Assembly: GCA_025655575.1 (NCBI GenBank)
Contig: JAHXIP010000011.1
Location: forward strand, 62,583 to 119,617
Source of the DNA: Candidatus Thiodiazotropha sp. (ex Monitilora ramsayi)
GTDB taxonomy: Bacteria > Pseudomonadota > Gammaproteobacteria > Chromatiales > Chromatiaceae
Length of the DNA stretch: 57,035 nucleotides
Direction: 5' to 3'
The notes below the pieces were generated by a model. The model was given only the letters and a program-made list of their open reading frames with translations. It was not told where the DNA came from and did no database searches. The number at the start of each line of letters is the position of its first letter. Position 1 is the first letter of the stretch. The position numbers and the translations under genes are program-made. Shown piece after piece: positions 26,650-36,399 of this stretch.

Positions 26650-27035
26650 ACCACCAAATTTCTAAACTCTTCCCACTTTTCATCCGTCTAGCCAGCACAC
26701 CTTATTTTCCACTCACTGCAAAATCTCCTGTTAAATTTTGGGGACTGAGATTATTTGCCTAATAATTGGTATAACCAAGCCATACCATTATGTAGATTGA
26801 TTTGAAAATCAAAGTCGCACCAAGCCCCCTATCTTATGCTATCTTATTGATTCTAAGATTAATTTTGTTCTTTCTATCAATGTTCAAGAGAATTAGATCA
26901 GGACCTGGCTCACAGAAATCCTTTATCTATAGAGAGAAATCGATCTTTAACGGTCCTAGTGATATCCCAGACAAAAAAAGGAATTGCATCGAATCCACGC
27001 TGCTTTTTTGTTGAGGCATCAGGTTCATATCAGGT
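26650..27035. other. AT-rich spacer before the ccm operon
   Basis: 386 bp without a convincing gene. The inverted repeat TTGATTT-GA-AAATCAA lies at 26797-26812, with arms two bases too far apart for an FNR box. The ccm promoter should lie here, but no clear -35/-10 pair can be chosen. Confidence 0.5.
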
Positions 27036-27764
27036 ATGGTTGCGAACCTAACTTGTAAGCGTGGCACCAGCCACCTTAAAAACAAGACTGAAGATAACAA
27101 AACATATTCCAACATTGTGACGACCTCTGCCGTATCAACAGCCACTTTCGAAGCACAGTCCCTCGAGTGCATCCGGGACGATCGGGTGCTATTCGATGAT
27201 CTCTGTTTCACCATTAATCCCGGTGAGGCGCTGGTGCTCGAGGGTCGCAACGGCAGCGGCAAAACCTCGCTGCTGCGCATCATCTGCGGTATTCGTCTGC
27301 CTGAATCTGGAAAAGTGCTTTGGGAAGGTACTGATATCTTCCATCTTGGGCCGGAATTTCACGAGCATACGGCCTACCTGGGTCATAAGGATGGCTCAAA
27401 ACAGGATTTGACCCCGCTGGAGAACCTCCGTGTCGCACAGGGACTCGGCAAGGCTCGCGACGGTATCACCCTTGAAGAAGCCCTTGAGCAGGTCGGCCTG
27501 TTTGGCTTTGAGGACGTCCCCACACGAAACCTCTCGGCAGGTCAACAGCGACGACTCGCTATCGCCAGACTGTTGGTGACCGACGCCAAATTATGGATAC
27601 TGGATGAGCCATTCACCTCCCTCGACCGCAAAGGTATCGAACAGATGGAACGACTTTTTGAGGAACATCTGAAACGAGGTGGCATGGCGGCCATGACAAC
27701 ACATCACAGAATAGGCTTTAAGGAAGAGGTCAAACTGGTCCGTATTAATCTATCAGATCGATGA
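27036..27764 (+). CDS. ccmA: Heme exporter ATPase CcmA
   Basis: The frame from ATG 27036 gives 242 residues. The conserved part starts around residue 35 (FEAQSLECIRDDRVLF), so a GTG near 27117 may be the true start. ABC motifs are GRNGSGKTSLLRIICGI (Walker A), LSAGQQRRLAIARL (signature) and LWILDEPFTSLD (Walker B). With CcmB and others it drives heme release from CcmE during cytochrome c maturation. It is the first gene of ccmABCDEFGHI and overlaps ccmB by four bases. Confidence 0.93.
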   Translation: MVANLTCKRGTSHLKNKTEDNKTYSNIVTTSAVSTATFEAQSLECIRDDRVLFDDLCFTINPGEALVLEGRNGSGKTSLLRIICGIRLPESGKVLWEGTDIFHLGPEFHEHTAYLGHKDGSKQDLTPLENLRVAQGLGKARDGITLEEALEQVGLFGFEDVPTRNLSAGQQRRLAIARLLVTDAKLWILDEPFTSLDRKGIEQMERLFEEHLKRGGMAAMTTHHRIGFKEEVKLVRINLSDR

Positions 27765-28444
27765 GTACCCTTTCCCTCACCAGCGCCTTTACGCTCCTGC
27801 TCAAGCGGGACATGACCCTCGCCTATCGGCGCCGTTCGGAATTGGTCAACCCCCTGCTCTTTTTTGTGCTCGTCACTGCCATGTTCCCACTGGGTATAGG
27901 TAACGATCCGAAACTGATCGAGGCGGTAGGACCCGGCGTGATCTGGGTTGCCGCCCTGCTCGCCGCCCTGCTCTCCCTGGATGCCATGTTCCGCTCCGAC
28001 TTTGAAGACGGCTCCCTGGAGCAGTTCATGCTGAGCGCCCACCCGGTCTCGATCCTGGTGCTTGCCAAAATACTGGCCCACTGGCTGGTCACCGGCCTGC
28101 CGCTGTTTATCGCCGCCCCCTTGCTGGCTGTACTATTGAATATTCCGGGGGATGCCATTCCCACCCTCATGCTGACCCTGATACTCGGCACCCCGGTACT
28201 CAGCCTTATCGGCTCAGTGGGTGTGGCGCTTACCGTCGGACTGCGCCGCGGCGGCGTAATTCTGTCGCTGCTGGTGCTGCCACTCTACGTACCGGTACTC
28301 ATCTTCGCCACAGATGCCGTAAAGACGGCAATTGTCGGCATACCCACAACGGCACAGCTCTCCATACTGTCTGCCATGCTGGTGGGTTCTCTGGTGCTGG
28401 CCCCGCTGGCCACCGCCGCTTCACTAAGAATCAGTTTGAGTTAG
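27761..28444 (+). CDS. ccmB: Heme exporter membrane subunit CcmB
   Basis: 227 residues with about six membrane helices. The N-terminus (LLKRDMTLAYRRRSELVNPLL-like, with FFVLVTAMFPLGIG) and the internal LIGSVGVALTVGLRRGGV, then LVLPLYVPVLIFA, are typical of CcmB. It partners with CcmA in the inner membrane complex with CcmC. The ATG overlaps the ccmA stop. Confidence 0.96.
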   Translation: MSTLSLTSAFTLLLKRDMTLAYRRRSELVNPLLFFVLVTAMFPLGIGNDPKLIEAVGPGVIWVAALLAALLSLDAMFRSDFEDGSLEQFMLSAHPVSILVLAKILAHWLVTGLPLFIAAPLLAVLLNIPGDAIPTLMLTLILGTPVLSLIGSVGVALTVGLRRGGVILSLLVLPLYVPVLIFATDAVKTAIVGIPTTAQLSILSAMLVGSLVLAPLATAASLRISLS

Positions 28445-28456
28445 GGCCTCCTAAAT

Positions 28457-29203
28457 ATGATCGTACGCTTCTTTCATCAAATGGGTTCCCCGCGCTACTT
28501 CTATGGCGTGGCGGGCAAATTGATCCCCTGGTTCATGGTCAGTTTTCTGATCACATTGGTGCTGGGGCTCTACTATGGCCTCTTCGTCGCCCCCCCCGAT
28601 TATCAGCAGGGCGAGAGCTATCGCATTATGTACATCCACGTACCTGCTGCCTGGATGTCTATGTTCATCTATGTGGTGATGGCCGTTTCCGGGTTGATCA
28701 GCCTGGTCTGGCGCATCAAGATGACTGAAGTGGTCGTGATCAGCAGCGCCACAGTTGGCGCCTCTTTCACCTTTCTCGCACTGGCTACAGGGTCGCTCTG
28801 GGGTAAACCCATGTGGGGCTCCTGGTGGGTCTGGGATGCCCGACTGACTTCCGAACTGCTGCTGTTGTTCCTCTATCTCGGTATCATTGCCCTACACAGC
28901 GCCATTGAGGACAAACGGGTCGCCGCCCGCGCCGTGTCGATACTCGCACTGGTCGGAGTGGTCAACATTCCGATCATTCACTATTCGGTTGAGTGGTGGA
29001 ATACCCTGCATCAACCCGCCTCAATCACGAAATTCGGTAAACCTTCCATGGATATGAGCATGCTGGTACCACTTCTAACCATGGCGATTTCCTTTAAACT
29101 TTATTATGGCGCCGTGGTCTTAATGCGCGCGCGGGCGGAAATCGTCGAGCGGGAACGAAACGCCCGCTGGGTGCAGGAACTGGTACAAGAGGAGGCAAAA
29201 TGA
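28457..29203 (+). CDS. ccmC: Heme-delivery membrane protein CcmC
   Basis: 248 residues with six membrane helices and the tryptophan-rich signature GSWWVWDARLTSELLL that contacts heme. The two flanking His positions are present as YIHVPAAWMS and IIHYSVEWWNTLHQ. CcmC loads heme on CcmE together with CcmD. Its TGA overlaps the ccmD ATG. Confidence 0.97.
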   Translation: MIVRFFHQMGSPRYFYGVAGKLIPWFMVSFLITLVLGLYYGLFVAPPDYQQGESYRIMYIHVPAAWMSMFIYVVMAVSGLISLVWRIKMTEVVVISSATVGASFTFLALATGSLWGKPMWGSWWVWDARLTSELLLLFLYLGIIALHSAIEDKRVAARAVSILALVGVVNIPIIHYSVEWWNTLHQPASITKFGKPSMDMSMLVPLLTMAISFKLYYGAVVLMRARAEIVERERNARWVQELVQEEAK

Positions 29204-29367
29204 GCGAATTCTTCGCCATGGGTGGCTATGCCGCCTACGTCTGGCCCTCGTTCCTGCTGGCAGCGATTATTCTCGTGGCCAATATCGTCGCGCCCTTACA
29301 ACAGCACAAGAGAGTCCTGACAGAAATCGCCCGCAAATTACGCCGGGCCAGGAAAGAGCAATCATGA
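29200..29367 (+). CDS. ccmD: Small heme-exporter accessory protein CcmD
   Basis: 55 residues. The ATG at 29200 overlaps the ccmC stop (ATGA) and is preceded by GAGGAGG. The pattern is a short N-terminus with MGGYAAYVWPSF, one membrane helix, then a basic tail (KLRRARKEQS), which is the standard CcmD layout. It helps release holo-CcmE from CcmABC. It overlaps ccmE by four bases. Confidence 0.95.
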   Translation: MSEFFAMGGYAAYVWPSFLLAAIILVANIVAPLQQHKRVLTEIARKLRRARKEQS

Positions 29368-29831
29368 ATCCAATCCGCAAGAAACGTCTCACCCTCATTG
29401 GCCTGATGGTCGCCGGTATCGGTGTAGCCACCTGGCTGGCGCTCAATGCCTTTGATGAAAATCTGATGTTTTTCTTTTCTCCATCCGAAATCGCTGAGGG
29501 AAAAGCCCCAACAGGCCACCCGTTCAGAGTTGGCGGTCTGGTTGCGACCGATAGCGTAGCGCGGAAATCCGACGGCCTCACCACCAGTTTCACGGTCACC
29601 GATAATGCCGAATCCGTTACGGTCGAGTACACCGGCATCCTGCCGGATCTGTTTCGCGAGGGTCAGGGCATCGTCGCCATGGGACAGCTGAACCAGAGCG
29701 GTGTCTTCGTCGCCAGTGAAGTACTGGCCAAACATGATGAAAACTACATGCCACCCGAAGTGGCTGAGTCCCTGAAGACTGCGCATGATGAAGCGGTTGG
29801 CGCCAATCAGAATCAGGTTAGCGTACAATGA
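29364..29831 (+). CDS. ccmE: Periplasmic heme chaperone CcmE
   Basis: 155 residues. One N-terminal membrane anchor (LTLIGLMVAGIGVATWLAL) precedes an OB-fold domain (FRVGGLV, then DLFREGQGIVAMG). The heme-attaching His is in LAKHDENYMPPEV, the classic HxxxY motif. It accepts heme from CcmC and passes it to CcmF/CcmH. Confidence 0.97.
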   Translation: MNPIRKKRLTLIGLMVAGIGVATWLALNAFDENLMFFFSPSEIAEGKAPTGHPFRVGGLVATDSVARKSDGLTTSFTVTDNAESVTVEYTGILPDLFREGQGIVAMGQLNQSGVFVASEVLAKHDENYMPPEVAESLKTAHDEAVGANQNQVSVQ

Positions 29832-31825
29832 TTCCTGAGCTCGGACATTTCGCACTCATCCTGGCGCTCTGTCTGGCCATCGTCCAGGCGACCGTTCCCC
29901 TCATCGGCTCCTATACCAACACCATCTCGTGGATGTCAGCCTCCCGCTCGTTGGCCTGGGGTCAGCTTGTATTTCTCAGCATCTCTCTGATCGTGCTGAC
30001 CAACGCCTTTCTGGCCAATGACTTCTCCGTCATCTATGTGGCCCAACACGGCAACACCAAGCTGCCCGACATATATAAGATTTCTGCCGTCTGGGGCGCA
30101 CATGAAGGGTCGTTGCTACTCTGGGCCTTTATGCTCGCCGCTTGGGGTGCTGCAATCTCGGTCTTCAGTCGCAACCTGCCACTGAGCATGGTGGCCCGGG
30201 TGCTCTCCGTAATGGGCATGATCAGCATTGGGTTCATGCTGTTTATGCTGCTGACATCCAATCCATTTGATAGAACCTTTCCGGTCCCCATGGAAGGCCG
30301 GGAGCTGAACCCCATGCTGCAGGATCCGGGACTGGCCATTCATCCACCGATGCTCTACATGGGCTATGTGGGTTTCTCGGTAGCCTTTGCCTTTGCCATC
30401 GCTGCGTTGCTGGGTGGCCGGTTGGATGCCGCCTGGGCGCGTTGGTCCCGTCCCTGGACGACAGTGGCCTGGATCTTTTTGACCCTAGGCATCGCGCTCG
30501 GTAGCTGGTGGGCCTATTACGAACTTGGCTGGGGTGGCTGGTGGTTTTGGGATCCTGTTGAAAACGCATCGTTTATGCCCTGGCTGGTGGGCACCGCACT
30601 GATTCATTCATTGGCGGTGACGGAAAAACGTGGCGCTTTCAAGAGTTGGACTGTGCTGCTTGCCATCTCTGCATTCTCATTGAGCCTGCTGGGTACTTTC
30701 CTCGTGCGTTCCGGCGTACTGACATCCGTACACTCTTTTGCCTCCGATCCCGCCCGTGGCATCTTCATCCTTGCTTTCCTGCTGCTGGTCATCGGTGGTT
30801 CTCTGTTGCTCTACACCTGGCGCGCACCCTATATCTCCGGTGGCGGGCGCTTTGACCTGATTTCACGCGAGACCTTCCTGCTGGGGAATAATCTACTGCT
30901 CTCCGTCTTCGGGGCGCTGGTACTGCTGGGCACCTTGGCGCCACTGATCTACGATGCACTTGAATTGGGCAAGATCTCGGTGGGTTTCCCCTGGTTCAAT
31001 AAGATGTTTCTGCTGACCACGCCGTTTCTCGCATTGTTCATGGGCATGGGCTCTCTATCCCGTTGGAAACATGCTGAACTCTCCACGTTGATCAAACAGC
31101 TACGTGTGGCTTTTGTGGTGAGTGTGGTCTTTGGCATCGTGAGTATGCTGCCGCTGTTCGGTGAGACCAACTGGCTGGTCGGCCTCGGAATGGGGCTGGC
31201 TTTGTGGATCGCCACCTCCCATATAGTCAATCTGAGAGAACGCCTGAAACATAAGCAGGGTTTCTCCGGATTCTGGCATGATTTTAAAACCGGCGGACGC
31301 AGCTACTACGGTATGATCCTGGCACATCTCGGTGTAGCCATGTTTATCGTCGGCGTCACCCTCGTCAGCAACTATGGCATCGAAAGCGATATCAGGATGA
31401 GTCCGGGGGATGTCAGCGAAATTTCCGGGTATGAATTCAAGTTCGAAGGCGTCAGCCAGTTTCCTGGTCCCAACTACAATGCAAATCGTGGCCGCTTCCA
31501 GGTGACGAAGGATGGTGAGTTAATCGCCACCCTGGAACCGGAAAAAAGGACCTACTTCGTACAAACAAGGCCCATGACCGAAGCTGCCATCGACTGGGGC
31601 TTCACTCGGGATCTCTACGTTTCACTCGGTGAACCGCTCGGCAATGGCGATTGGAGTCTGCGACTCTACTATAAGCCCTATGTCCGCTGGATCTGGCTGG
31701 GTAGCGTACTGATGGCGCTGGGCGGCATTCTCGCCATTACCGATCGCCGTTATCGCACCTCGCGAATTCGTGCAGCAAAAGGGGTTGAGGTTTCTGACAA
31801 TGCCGCGACGGTACCTGGGAGATAA
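29828..31825 (+). CDS. ccmF: Cytochrome c heme lyase subunit CcmF
   Basis: 665 residues with about 15 membrane helices. The heme-binding tryptophan-rich motif is GWGGWWFWDPVENASFMPWL near residue 235-255. Other family blocks are AVWGAHEGSLLLWAF, LAIHPPMLYMGYVG and GTFLVRSGVLTSVHSFA. It ligates heme to apocytochromes with CcmH/CcmI. It overlaps ccmE by four bases and is followed by ccmG after 8 bp. Confidence 0.97.
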   Translation: MIPELGHFALILALCLAIVQATVPLIGSYTNTISWMSASRSLAWGQLVFLSISLIVLTNAFLANDFSVIYVAQHGNTKLPDIYKISAVWGAHEGSLLLWAFMLAAWGAAISVFSRNLPLSMVARVLSVMGMISIGFMLFMLLTSNPFDRTFPVPMEGRELNPMLQDPGLAIHPPMLYMGYVGFSVAFAFAIAALLGGRLDAAWARWSRPWTTVAWIFLTLGIALGSWWAYYELGWGGWWFWDPVENASFMPWLVGTALIHSLAVTEKRGAFKSWTVLLAISAFSLSLLGTFLVRSGVLTSVHSFASDPARGIFILAFLLLVIGGSLLLYTWRAPYISGGGRFDLISRETFLLGNNLLLSVFGALVLLGTLAPLIYDALELGKISVGFPWFNKMFLLTTPFLALFMGMGSLSRWKHAELSTLIKQLRVAFVVSVVFGIVSMLPLFGETNWLVGLGMGLALWIATSHIVNLRERLKHKQGFSGFWHDFKTGGRSYYGMILAHLGVAMFIVGVTLVSNYGIESDIRMSPGDVSEISGYEFKFEGVSQFPGPNYNANRGRFQVTKDGELIATLEPEKRTYFVQTRPMTEAAIDWGFTRDLYVSLGEPLGNGDWSLRLYYKPYVRWIWLGSVLMALGGILAITDRRYRTSRIRAAKGVEVSDNAATVPGR

Positions 31826-31833
31826 TTAAAAAG

Positions 31834-32379
31834 ATGAACCGTTACCTACGCTATTCGATTCCACTGATCATATTCGTTGTGATCGCACTGTTCCTGGGCT
31901 GGGGCCTGAGACAGGACTATGACCCCAAACATATCCCTTCGCCACTGATCGGCAAATCGATCCCGACTTTCTCGTTGCCCTCGCTGGAACAGGCTGAAAC
32001 AGTCATATCGGACAAGGATCTACTGGGTAACGTCTATCTGTTGAATGTCTGGGCTACCTGGTGTGTCTCCTGCCGGGCAGAGCATGAAACCCTGGTTCAG
32101 CTTGCTCGCACCGGCAAAGTCGACATCATTGGACTCAACTGGAAAGACGAACGGGATAAAGCAGAGGTCTGGCTGCGACAGTTGGGCAATCCCTACAGCG
32201 TCAACATCTTTGATAAAAAAGGCCGTACAGCCATTGATCTCGGTGTCTATGGCGCACCGGAAACCTTCCTGGTGGACAGCCAGGGGATCATCCGCTACAA
32301 GCATGCCGGACCGGTGACGATGCAACTCGTAAACGACACTATTCTACCCATTGTCGAACAGCTGAAGAGCAAAGGATAA
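31834..32379 (+). CDS. ccmG: Thiol-disulfide oxidoreductase CcmG/DsbE
   Basis: 181 residues. A membrane anchor at about 6-25 precedes a periplasmic thioredoxin fold with the active site NVWATWCVSCRAEHE and the cis-Pro loop YGAPETFLVD. Family members more often have WCxPC or WCxTC; CVSC is a normal variant. It reduces the CxxCH cysteines of apocytochromes for heme attachment. Confidence 0.96.
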   Translation: MNRYLRYSIPLIIFVVIALFLGWGLRQDYDPKHIPSPLIGKSIPTFSLPSLEQAETVISDKDLLGNVYLLNVWATWCVSCRAEHETLVQLARTGKVDIIGLNWKDERDKAEVWLRQLGNPYSVNIFDKKGRTAIDLGVYGAPETFLVDSQGIIRYKHAGPVTMQLVNDTILPIVEQLKSKG

Positions 32380-32384
32380 CTATC

Positions 32385-32864
32385 GTGCGCAGGCTCTTTT
32401 TCGTTCTCTCTCTACTTTTTCTTTCCCACACTGCATTTTCCGCCACGCTCGCGGAATACAGTTTCGAAACCCCGCAACAGGATGATGATTTCCGAGCCAT
32501 CATCGAAGAGATGCGTTGCCTGGTCTGCCAGAATGAATCCCTCGCCGGCTCCAATGCTGAACTGGCCGTGGACCTGCGTAACGAGATCTACGACATGATG
32601 CAGGCGGGACAAGGCAAGGATGAAATCATCGATTTCATGGTCGCCCGATATGGTGATTTTGTGCTCTACAGTCCTCCGGTCAAGCCTTCCACCTATCCAC
32701 TCTGGTTCGGTCCTATACTCCTTTTCATCATCGGCGCCGTTGTGCTCATGACTATCCTGAGGAAGAAGAACCGAAGCCGGGAGGCGGAGCTTTCTACAGA
32801 AGAACAGCAGCGACTCGATAATCTCTTAAAGCAGTCGACAGACAGCAGGAACGCCGACCAATGA
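32385..32864 (+). CDS. ccmH: Cytochrome c maturation protein CcmH
   Basis: 159 residues from a GTG start with AAAGGA upstream. A signal peptide is followed by MRCLVCQNESLAGSNAELA, the conserved LRCxxCQ redox motif, and a C-terminal membrane helix (LWFGPILLFIIGAVVLMTIL). It is the short CcmH form; the TPR part is supplied by the separate downstream ccmI, which overlaps it by four bases. Confidence 0.95.
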   Translation: MRRLFFVLSLLFLSHTAFSATLAEYSFETPQQDDDFRAIIEEMRCLVCQNESLAGSNAELAVDLRNEIYDMMQAGQGKDEIIDFMVARYGDFVLYSPPVKPSTYPLWFGPILLFIIGAVVLMTILRKKNRSREAELSTEEQQRLDNLLKQSTDSRNADQ

Positions 32865-34162
32865 CCCAATTTTGGATTTTAACCGCCGGGCTGATCGCTC
32901 TGGCAATGGCATTTTTTGTGCTGCCGATTCTGCGCAGACGTTTCCAGACAGGCATCAGTGCCGACGAACTCAACCTCTCTGTCTTTAAACAGCAGCTTGC
33001 TGAGCTGGACAGCGACCTTGAAGCCGGCAATCTTGATCAGCAACGCTACGATGCAGCGAAAAAAGATCTGGAGAAAGAGCTGCTCAGCGACGTCCCCGGC
33101 GATCACACTCAAGCAGATGTGGTTGCAGCCAAAGGGGGACGCTGGATGGCGCTCACTGCCCTTGCAATACCTGTGGCAGCCCTGGTGCTCTATCAGATGA
33201 TCGGTTCACCTGAGATCATTCAGCGTTTAGCTCAACAACCCGCCCCTTCGAACACTGGGCAGGCGCAAACTCAAAACCCCAATATGGACAAGCTGCCTCC
33301 CATGGACGAGCTAGTCAGACGACTTGCTGAAAAAATGGAGCAACAACCCGATAACCAGGAAGGCTGGATCATGTTGGGACGCAGCTACATGACCATGAAG
33401 CAGTTTCCGGAAGCGATGGATGCCTACGAGCAAGCCATGAAGCTCGACGACAACAATGTGAGCCTGCTATTGGCCTACGGTGAGGCTATCGCTGCCATTT
33501 CCGGTAACAGCTTCACCGGTAAAGCCGCCCCGTTAATCGAGAAAGCCCATAAACTTGAGCCCGATAACCCAAATACACTCTGGATGGCCGGTATCGTCTC
33601 CTATCAACAGGGCAACTTTCAGGCTGCCTTGACCCGTTGGGAGAAACTCCAGGCCTTACTGGCACCACAGAGCAGTGAACTCGAATCAGTCAGCAATGCT
33701 ATTGACGATGCGCGCAAACAGTTGGGCATGGCGCCAGTCGAGCCGGCCCTGCCGCAAATTGCCCAGACCGGATCAGCTCCACCCAAACCAACACCTGCAC
33801 CTGCAGCTACAGGCGCAAAGAATATCCAGGTTAAAGTCACACTCTCACCGGAAATGAGCGCCAAGGCCAGTCCGGATGACCTGGTCTTCATCTACGCCAA
33901 GGCCACCAGTGGCCCACCTATGCCCCTGGCCGCAGCCAGAAAAAGAGTTCGTGATCTGCCGTTGACGATTGCACTAGACGACAGCATGGCCATGATGCCC
34001 CAAATGAAGCTCTCCGGCTTCCCCGAAGTCGTCGTAGGTGCCAGGGTGTCGCTATCGGGCAGCCCTTCGGCCCAAAGTGGTGACCTCGAGGGTGAAGTAA
34101 AACCGGTCGTACCGGGTCAGAGCGAACCGGTGAACGTGGTTATCAGCTCAGTTCACCCTTAA
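32861..34162 (+). CDS. ccmI: Cytochrome c maturation TPR protein CcmI
   Basis: 433 residues. Two N-terminal membrane helices flank a cytoplasmic loop (FKQQLAELDSDLEAGNLD). Periplasmic TPR repeats follow (GWIMLGRSYMTMKQFPEAMDA-type unit, then NNVSLLLAYGEAIA and NTLWMAGIVSYQQGNFQAAL). The C-terminal beta domain (about 330-433) has VFIYAKATSGPPMPLAAAR, typical of the NrfG/CcmI family. It presents apocytochromes to CcmF/CcmH. A terminator follows. Confidence 0.94.
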   Translation: MTQFWILTAGLIALAMAFFVLPILRRRFQTGISADELNLSVFKQQLAELDSDLEAGNLDQQRYDAAKKDLEKELLSDVPGDHTQADVVAAKGGRWMALTALAIPVAALVLYQMIGSPEIIQRLAQQPAPSNTGQAQTQNPNMDKLPPMDELVRRLAEKMEQQPDNQEGWIMLGRSYMTMKQFPEAMDAYEQAMKLDDNNVSLLLAYGEAIAAISGNSFTGKAAPLIEKAHKLEPDNPNTLWMAGIVSYQQGNFQAALTRWEKLQALLAPQSSELESVSNAIDDARKQLGMAPVEPALPQIAQTGSAPPKPTPAPAATGAKNIQVKVTLSPEMSAKASPDDLVFIYAKATSGPPMPLAAARKRVRDLPLTIALDDSMAMMPQMKLSGFPEVVVGARVSLSGSPSAQSGDLEGEVKPVVPGQSEPVNVVISSVHP

Positions 34163-34173
34163 TACCGCAAATG

Positions 34174-34211
34174 AAAAAAACCGCTGCTGTATCTACGGCA
34201 GCGGTTTTTTT
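34174..34211 (+). terminator. Terminator of the ccm operon
   Basis: CCGCTGC (34181-34187) pairs with GCAGCGG (34198-34204); there are seven A before and seven T after, so it can work in both directions. Confidence 0.92.
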
Positions 34212-34330
34212 GTGCCATTTTCCTGCGTGAGAGCAACATTTCTCGGCAACAGATTGATATACTGAATCGATCCCAACATTAAGAAAGAAGCTTGCTTGCA
34301 TCTGCGCTTACGTAGATTTTAGGAGTCACA

Positions 34331-36376
34331 ATGGCCAACTATTCAATTCATGACATCCGTAACATCGCTTTGGTCGGTCACGCCGGCGCCGGTAAAACCA
34401 GCCTGATCGAGTCCCTTCTCTATCGCAGCGGCACCATTCATGAGGCAGGCAGCGTCAATCAAGGCACGACCGTGTGTGACTTCGAGGATCATGAGAAGCA
34501 GCTGCAGCACTCGTTGGATATTGCAATCACCCATCTGAGCCACGAGAACAAGCAGGTCAATATAATCGACACTCCCGGGTATGCTGATTTCCTCGGCCGG
34601 GGCATCAGTATTCTACCCGCGGTGGAGACCGCCGCCGTGGTGGTCAATGCCAGCACCGGCATTGAGCCGGTTACCCTTCGCATGATGGATGCAGCCAAAC
34701 GCCGTAATCTCTGCCGTTTTATTATCGTTAATAAGATCGATCAGGCTCAGACGGACTACGCTTCGCTGCTGGAGAATCTGCAGGAGACCTTTGGTAAAGA
34801 GTGCCTGCCGATCAATCTTCCCACCGAGAACGGTGCTAAAGTCATCGACTGCTTTTTTCAACCTGGCGGTGATGACACTGACTTCTCCTCCGTCTCCGAG
34901 GCCCACGACAACATGATCGACCAGGTGGTCGAGGTCGATGAGGCCCTGATGGAGATCTATCTGGAGCAAGGGCAGGAATTACAACCTGAACAGCTACACG
35001 ATCCCTTCGAAAAGGCACTGCGTGAGGGTCACTTGATTCCGGTCTGCTTCACTTCCGCAGAGACCGGAGCAGGTATTGCAGAACTGCTTACGCTATTTGC
35101 CCGCCTGATGCCTGATCCCACTGAGGGAAATCCACCTCCCTTCATGATGGGAGAAGGGGCCAACATGAAGCCGGTGGAAGTATCCACCGATCCCGACAAG
35201 CATGTCATCGGCCATGTCTTCAAAATTCTCAATGACCCCTATCGTGGCAAGCTGGGCATCTTTCGGATGCATCAGGGTACACTTAAAAGTGGCGCACAAC
35301 TCTATATCGGTGATGCCCGCAAGCCTTTTAAGGTCAACCATATTTTCCGTCTCCAGGGCAGTGAACAGGATGAAATGACCCAGGCCGTGCCTGGAGATAT
35401 TTGTGCGGTCGCCCGTGTCGAGGAGATCCACTTCGACGCCGTGCTGCACGACTCCCATGAAGAAGATCATCACCATCTCCGCTCCATTGAGTGTCCCCTA
35501 CCCCTGTTTGGCCTTGCTATCAGCACAGCGAAACGGGGAGACGAGCAGAAGCTGAGCGATGCACTGCACAAACTGGAAGACGAAGACCCCTGCTTCCATG
35601 TTGAGCATAATGTCAGTCTCAACGAGACAGTTATGCGCGGACTGGGCGATCTGCATCTCGAGGTATTACTTCATCAACTACAGAGTAAATATAACGTCGA
35701 GGTAGAGACCCACCCACCGAGCATCGCCTATCGTGAGACCATCACACGAAATGCAGAGGGCCATTTTCGCCATAAAAAGCAGACCGGTGGTGCCGGACAG
35801 TTTGGCGAAGTCTTCCTGCGTATTGAAGCGCTGCCCCGTGGTGAGGGTTTCGATTATGTCAATGCCGTGGTAGGTGGCGCCATACCCGGTCAGTTCATCC
35901 CCGCAATCGAAAAAGGCATACGTCTGGCCATGGAAGAAGGCGCCATCGCAGGCTTTCCCATGCAAGATTTGCGGGTGACGATCTATGACGGCAAGTTCCA
36001 CTCAGTGGACTCGAAGGAGATCGCTTTCGTTACTGCCGGAAAAAAAGCATTTCTTGAAGCCATAGAAAAAGCCGGACCTGTGATCCTGGAGCCCATGGTC
36101 AATATCTCGATTACGACTCCCGACCACTTCATGGGTGATCTGACCGGCGATCTCGCTGGCCGACGAGGCCAGATCAGTGGTACCGAAACCGGACGCAACG
36201 GCACGCTGATCATAAAAGGACAGGCCCCCCTTGCAGAGCTTGAGAGCTATGGCACTGACCTCAAGGCCATCACCGGTGGCGAGGGAAGCTACAGCATTGA
36301 GTTCAGTCACTATGAAGCCATGCCGGGTAACATCCAAAAGCAACTCATCGACAACCACCACAGACAATCGTCATAA
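34331..36376 (+). CDS. Elongation factor G-like GTPase
   Basis: 681 residues, close to EF-G length. GTPase motifs are LVGHAGAGKTSLIE (P-loop), IIDTPGYADF (G3) and IVNKID (G4). Domains II to V are recognisable (GHVFKILNDPYRGKLGIFR, then LGDLHLEVLLHQL, then GQFGEVFLRIEALPRGEGF). It belongs to the EF-G paralogue group often called EF-G-like or FusA2, not the str-operon fusA: G3 has DTPGYADF instead of DTPGHVDF and no ribosomal protein genes are near. TTTTAGGAG precedes the ATG. It stands alone, flanked by the ccm terminator and a strong hairpin. Confidence 0.92.
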   Translation: MANYSIHDIRNIALVGHAGAGKTSLIESLLYRSGTIHEAGSVNQGTTVCDFEDHEKQLQHSLDIAITHLSHENKQVNIIDTPGYADFLGRGISILPAVETAAVVVNASTGIEPVTLRMMDAAKRRNLCRFIIVNKIDQAQTDYASLLENLQETFGKECLPINLPTENGAKVIDCFFQPGGDDTDFSSVSEAHDNMIDQVVEVDEALMEIYLEQGQELQPEQLHDPFEKALREGHLIPVCFTSAETGAGIAELLTLFARLMPDPTEGNPPPFMMGEGANMKPVEVSTDPDKHVIGHVFKILNDPYRGKLGIFRMHQGTLKSGAQLYIGDARKPFKVNHIFRLQGSEQDEMTQAVPGDICAVARVEEIHFDAVLHDSHEEDHHHLRSIECPLPLFGLAISTAKRGDEQKLSDALHKLEDEDPCFHVEHNVSLNETVMRGLGDLHLEVLLHQLQSKYNVEVETHPPSIAYRETITRNAEGHFRHKKQTGGAGQFGEVFLRIEALPRGEGFDYVNAVVGGAIPGQFIPAIEKGIRLAMEEGAIAGFPMQDLRVTIYDGKFHSVDSKEIAFVTAGKKAFLEAIEKAGPVILEPMVNISITTPDHFMGDLTGDLAGRRGQISGTETGRNGTLIIKGQAPLAELESYGTDLKAITGGEGSYSIEFSHYEAMPGNIQKQLIDNHHRQSS

Positions 36377-36399
36377 CAGCAAGCTATCCTGCAGCTCAT

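Noticed and set aside
26797..26812. TTGATTT-GA-AAATCAA as an FNR box for ccm
   Set aside because: The TTGAT and ATCAA halves are six bases apart instead of four, so FNR is unlikely to bind it well.
26802..27014. A 70-residue hydrophobic frame upstream of ccmA
   Set aside because: It starts only at a TTG, has no ribosome site and resembles AT-rich noncoding DNA.
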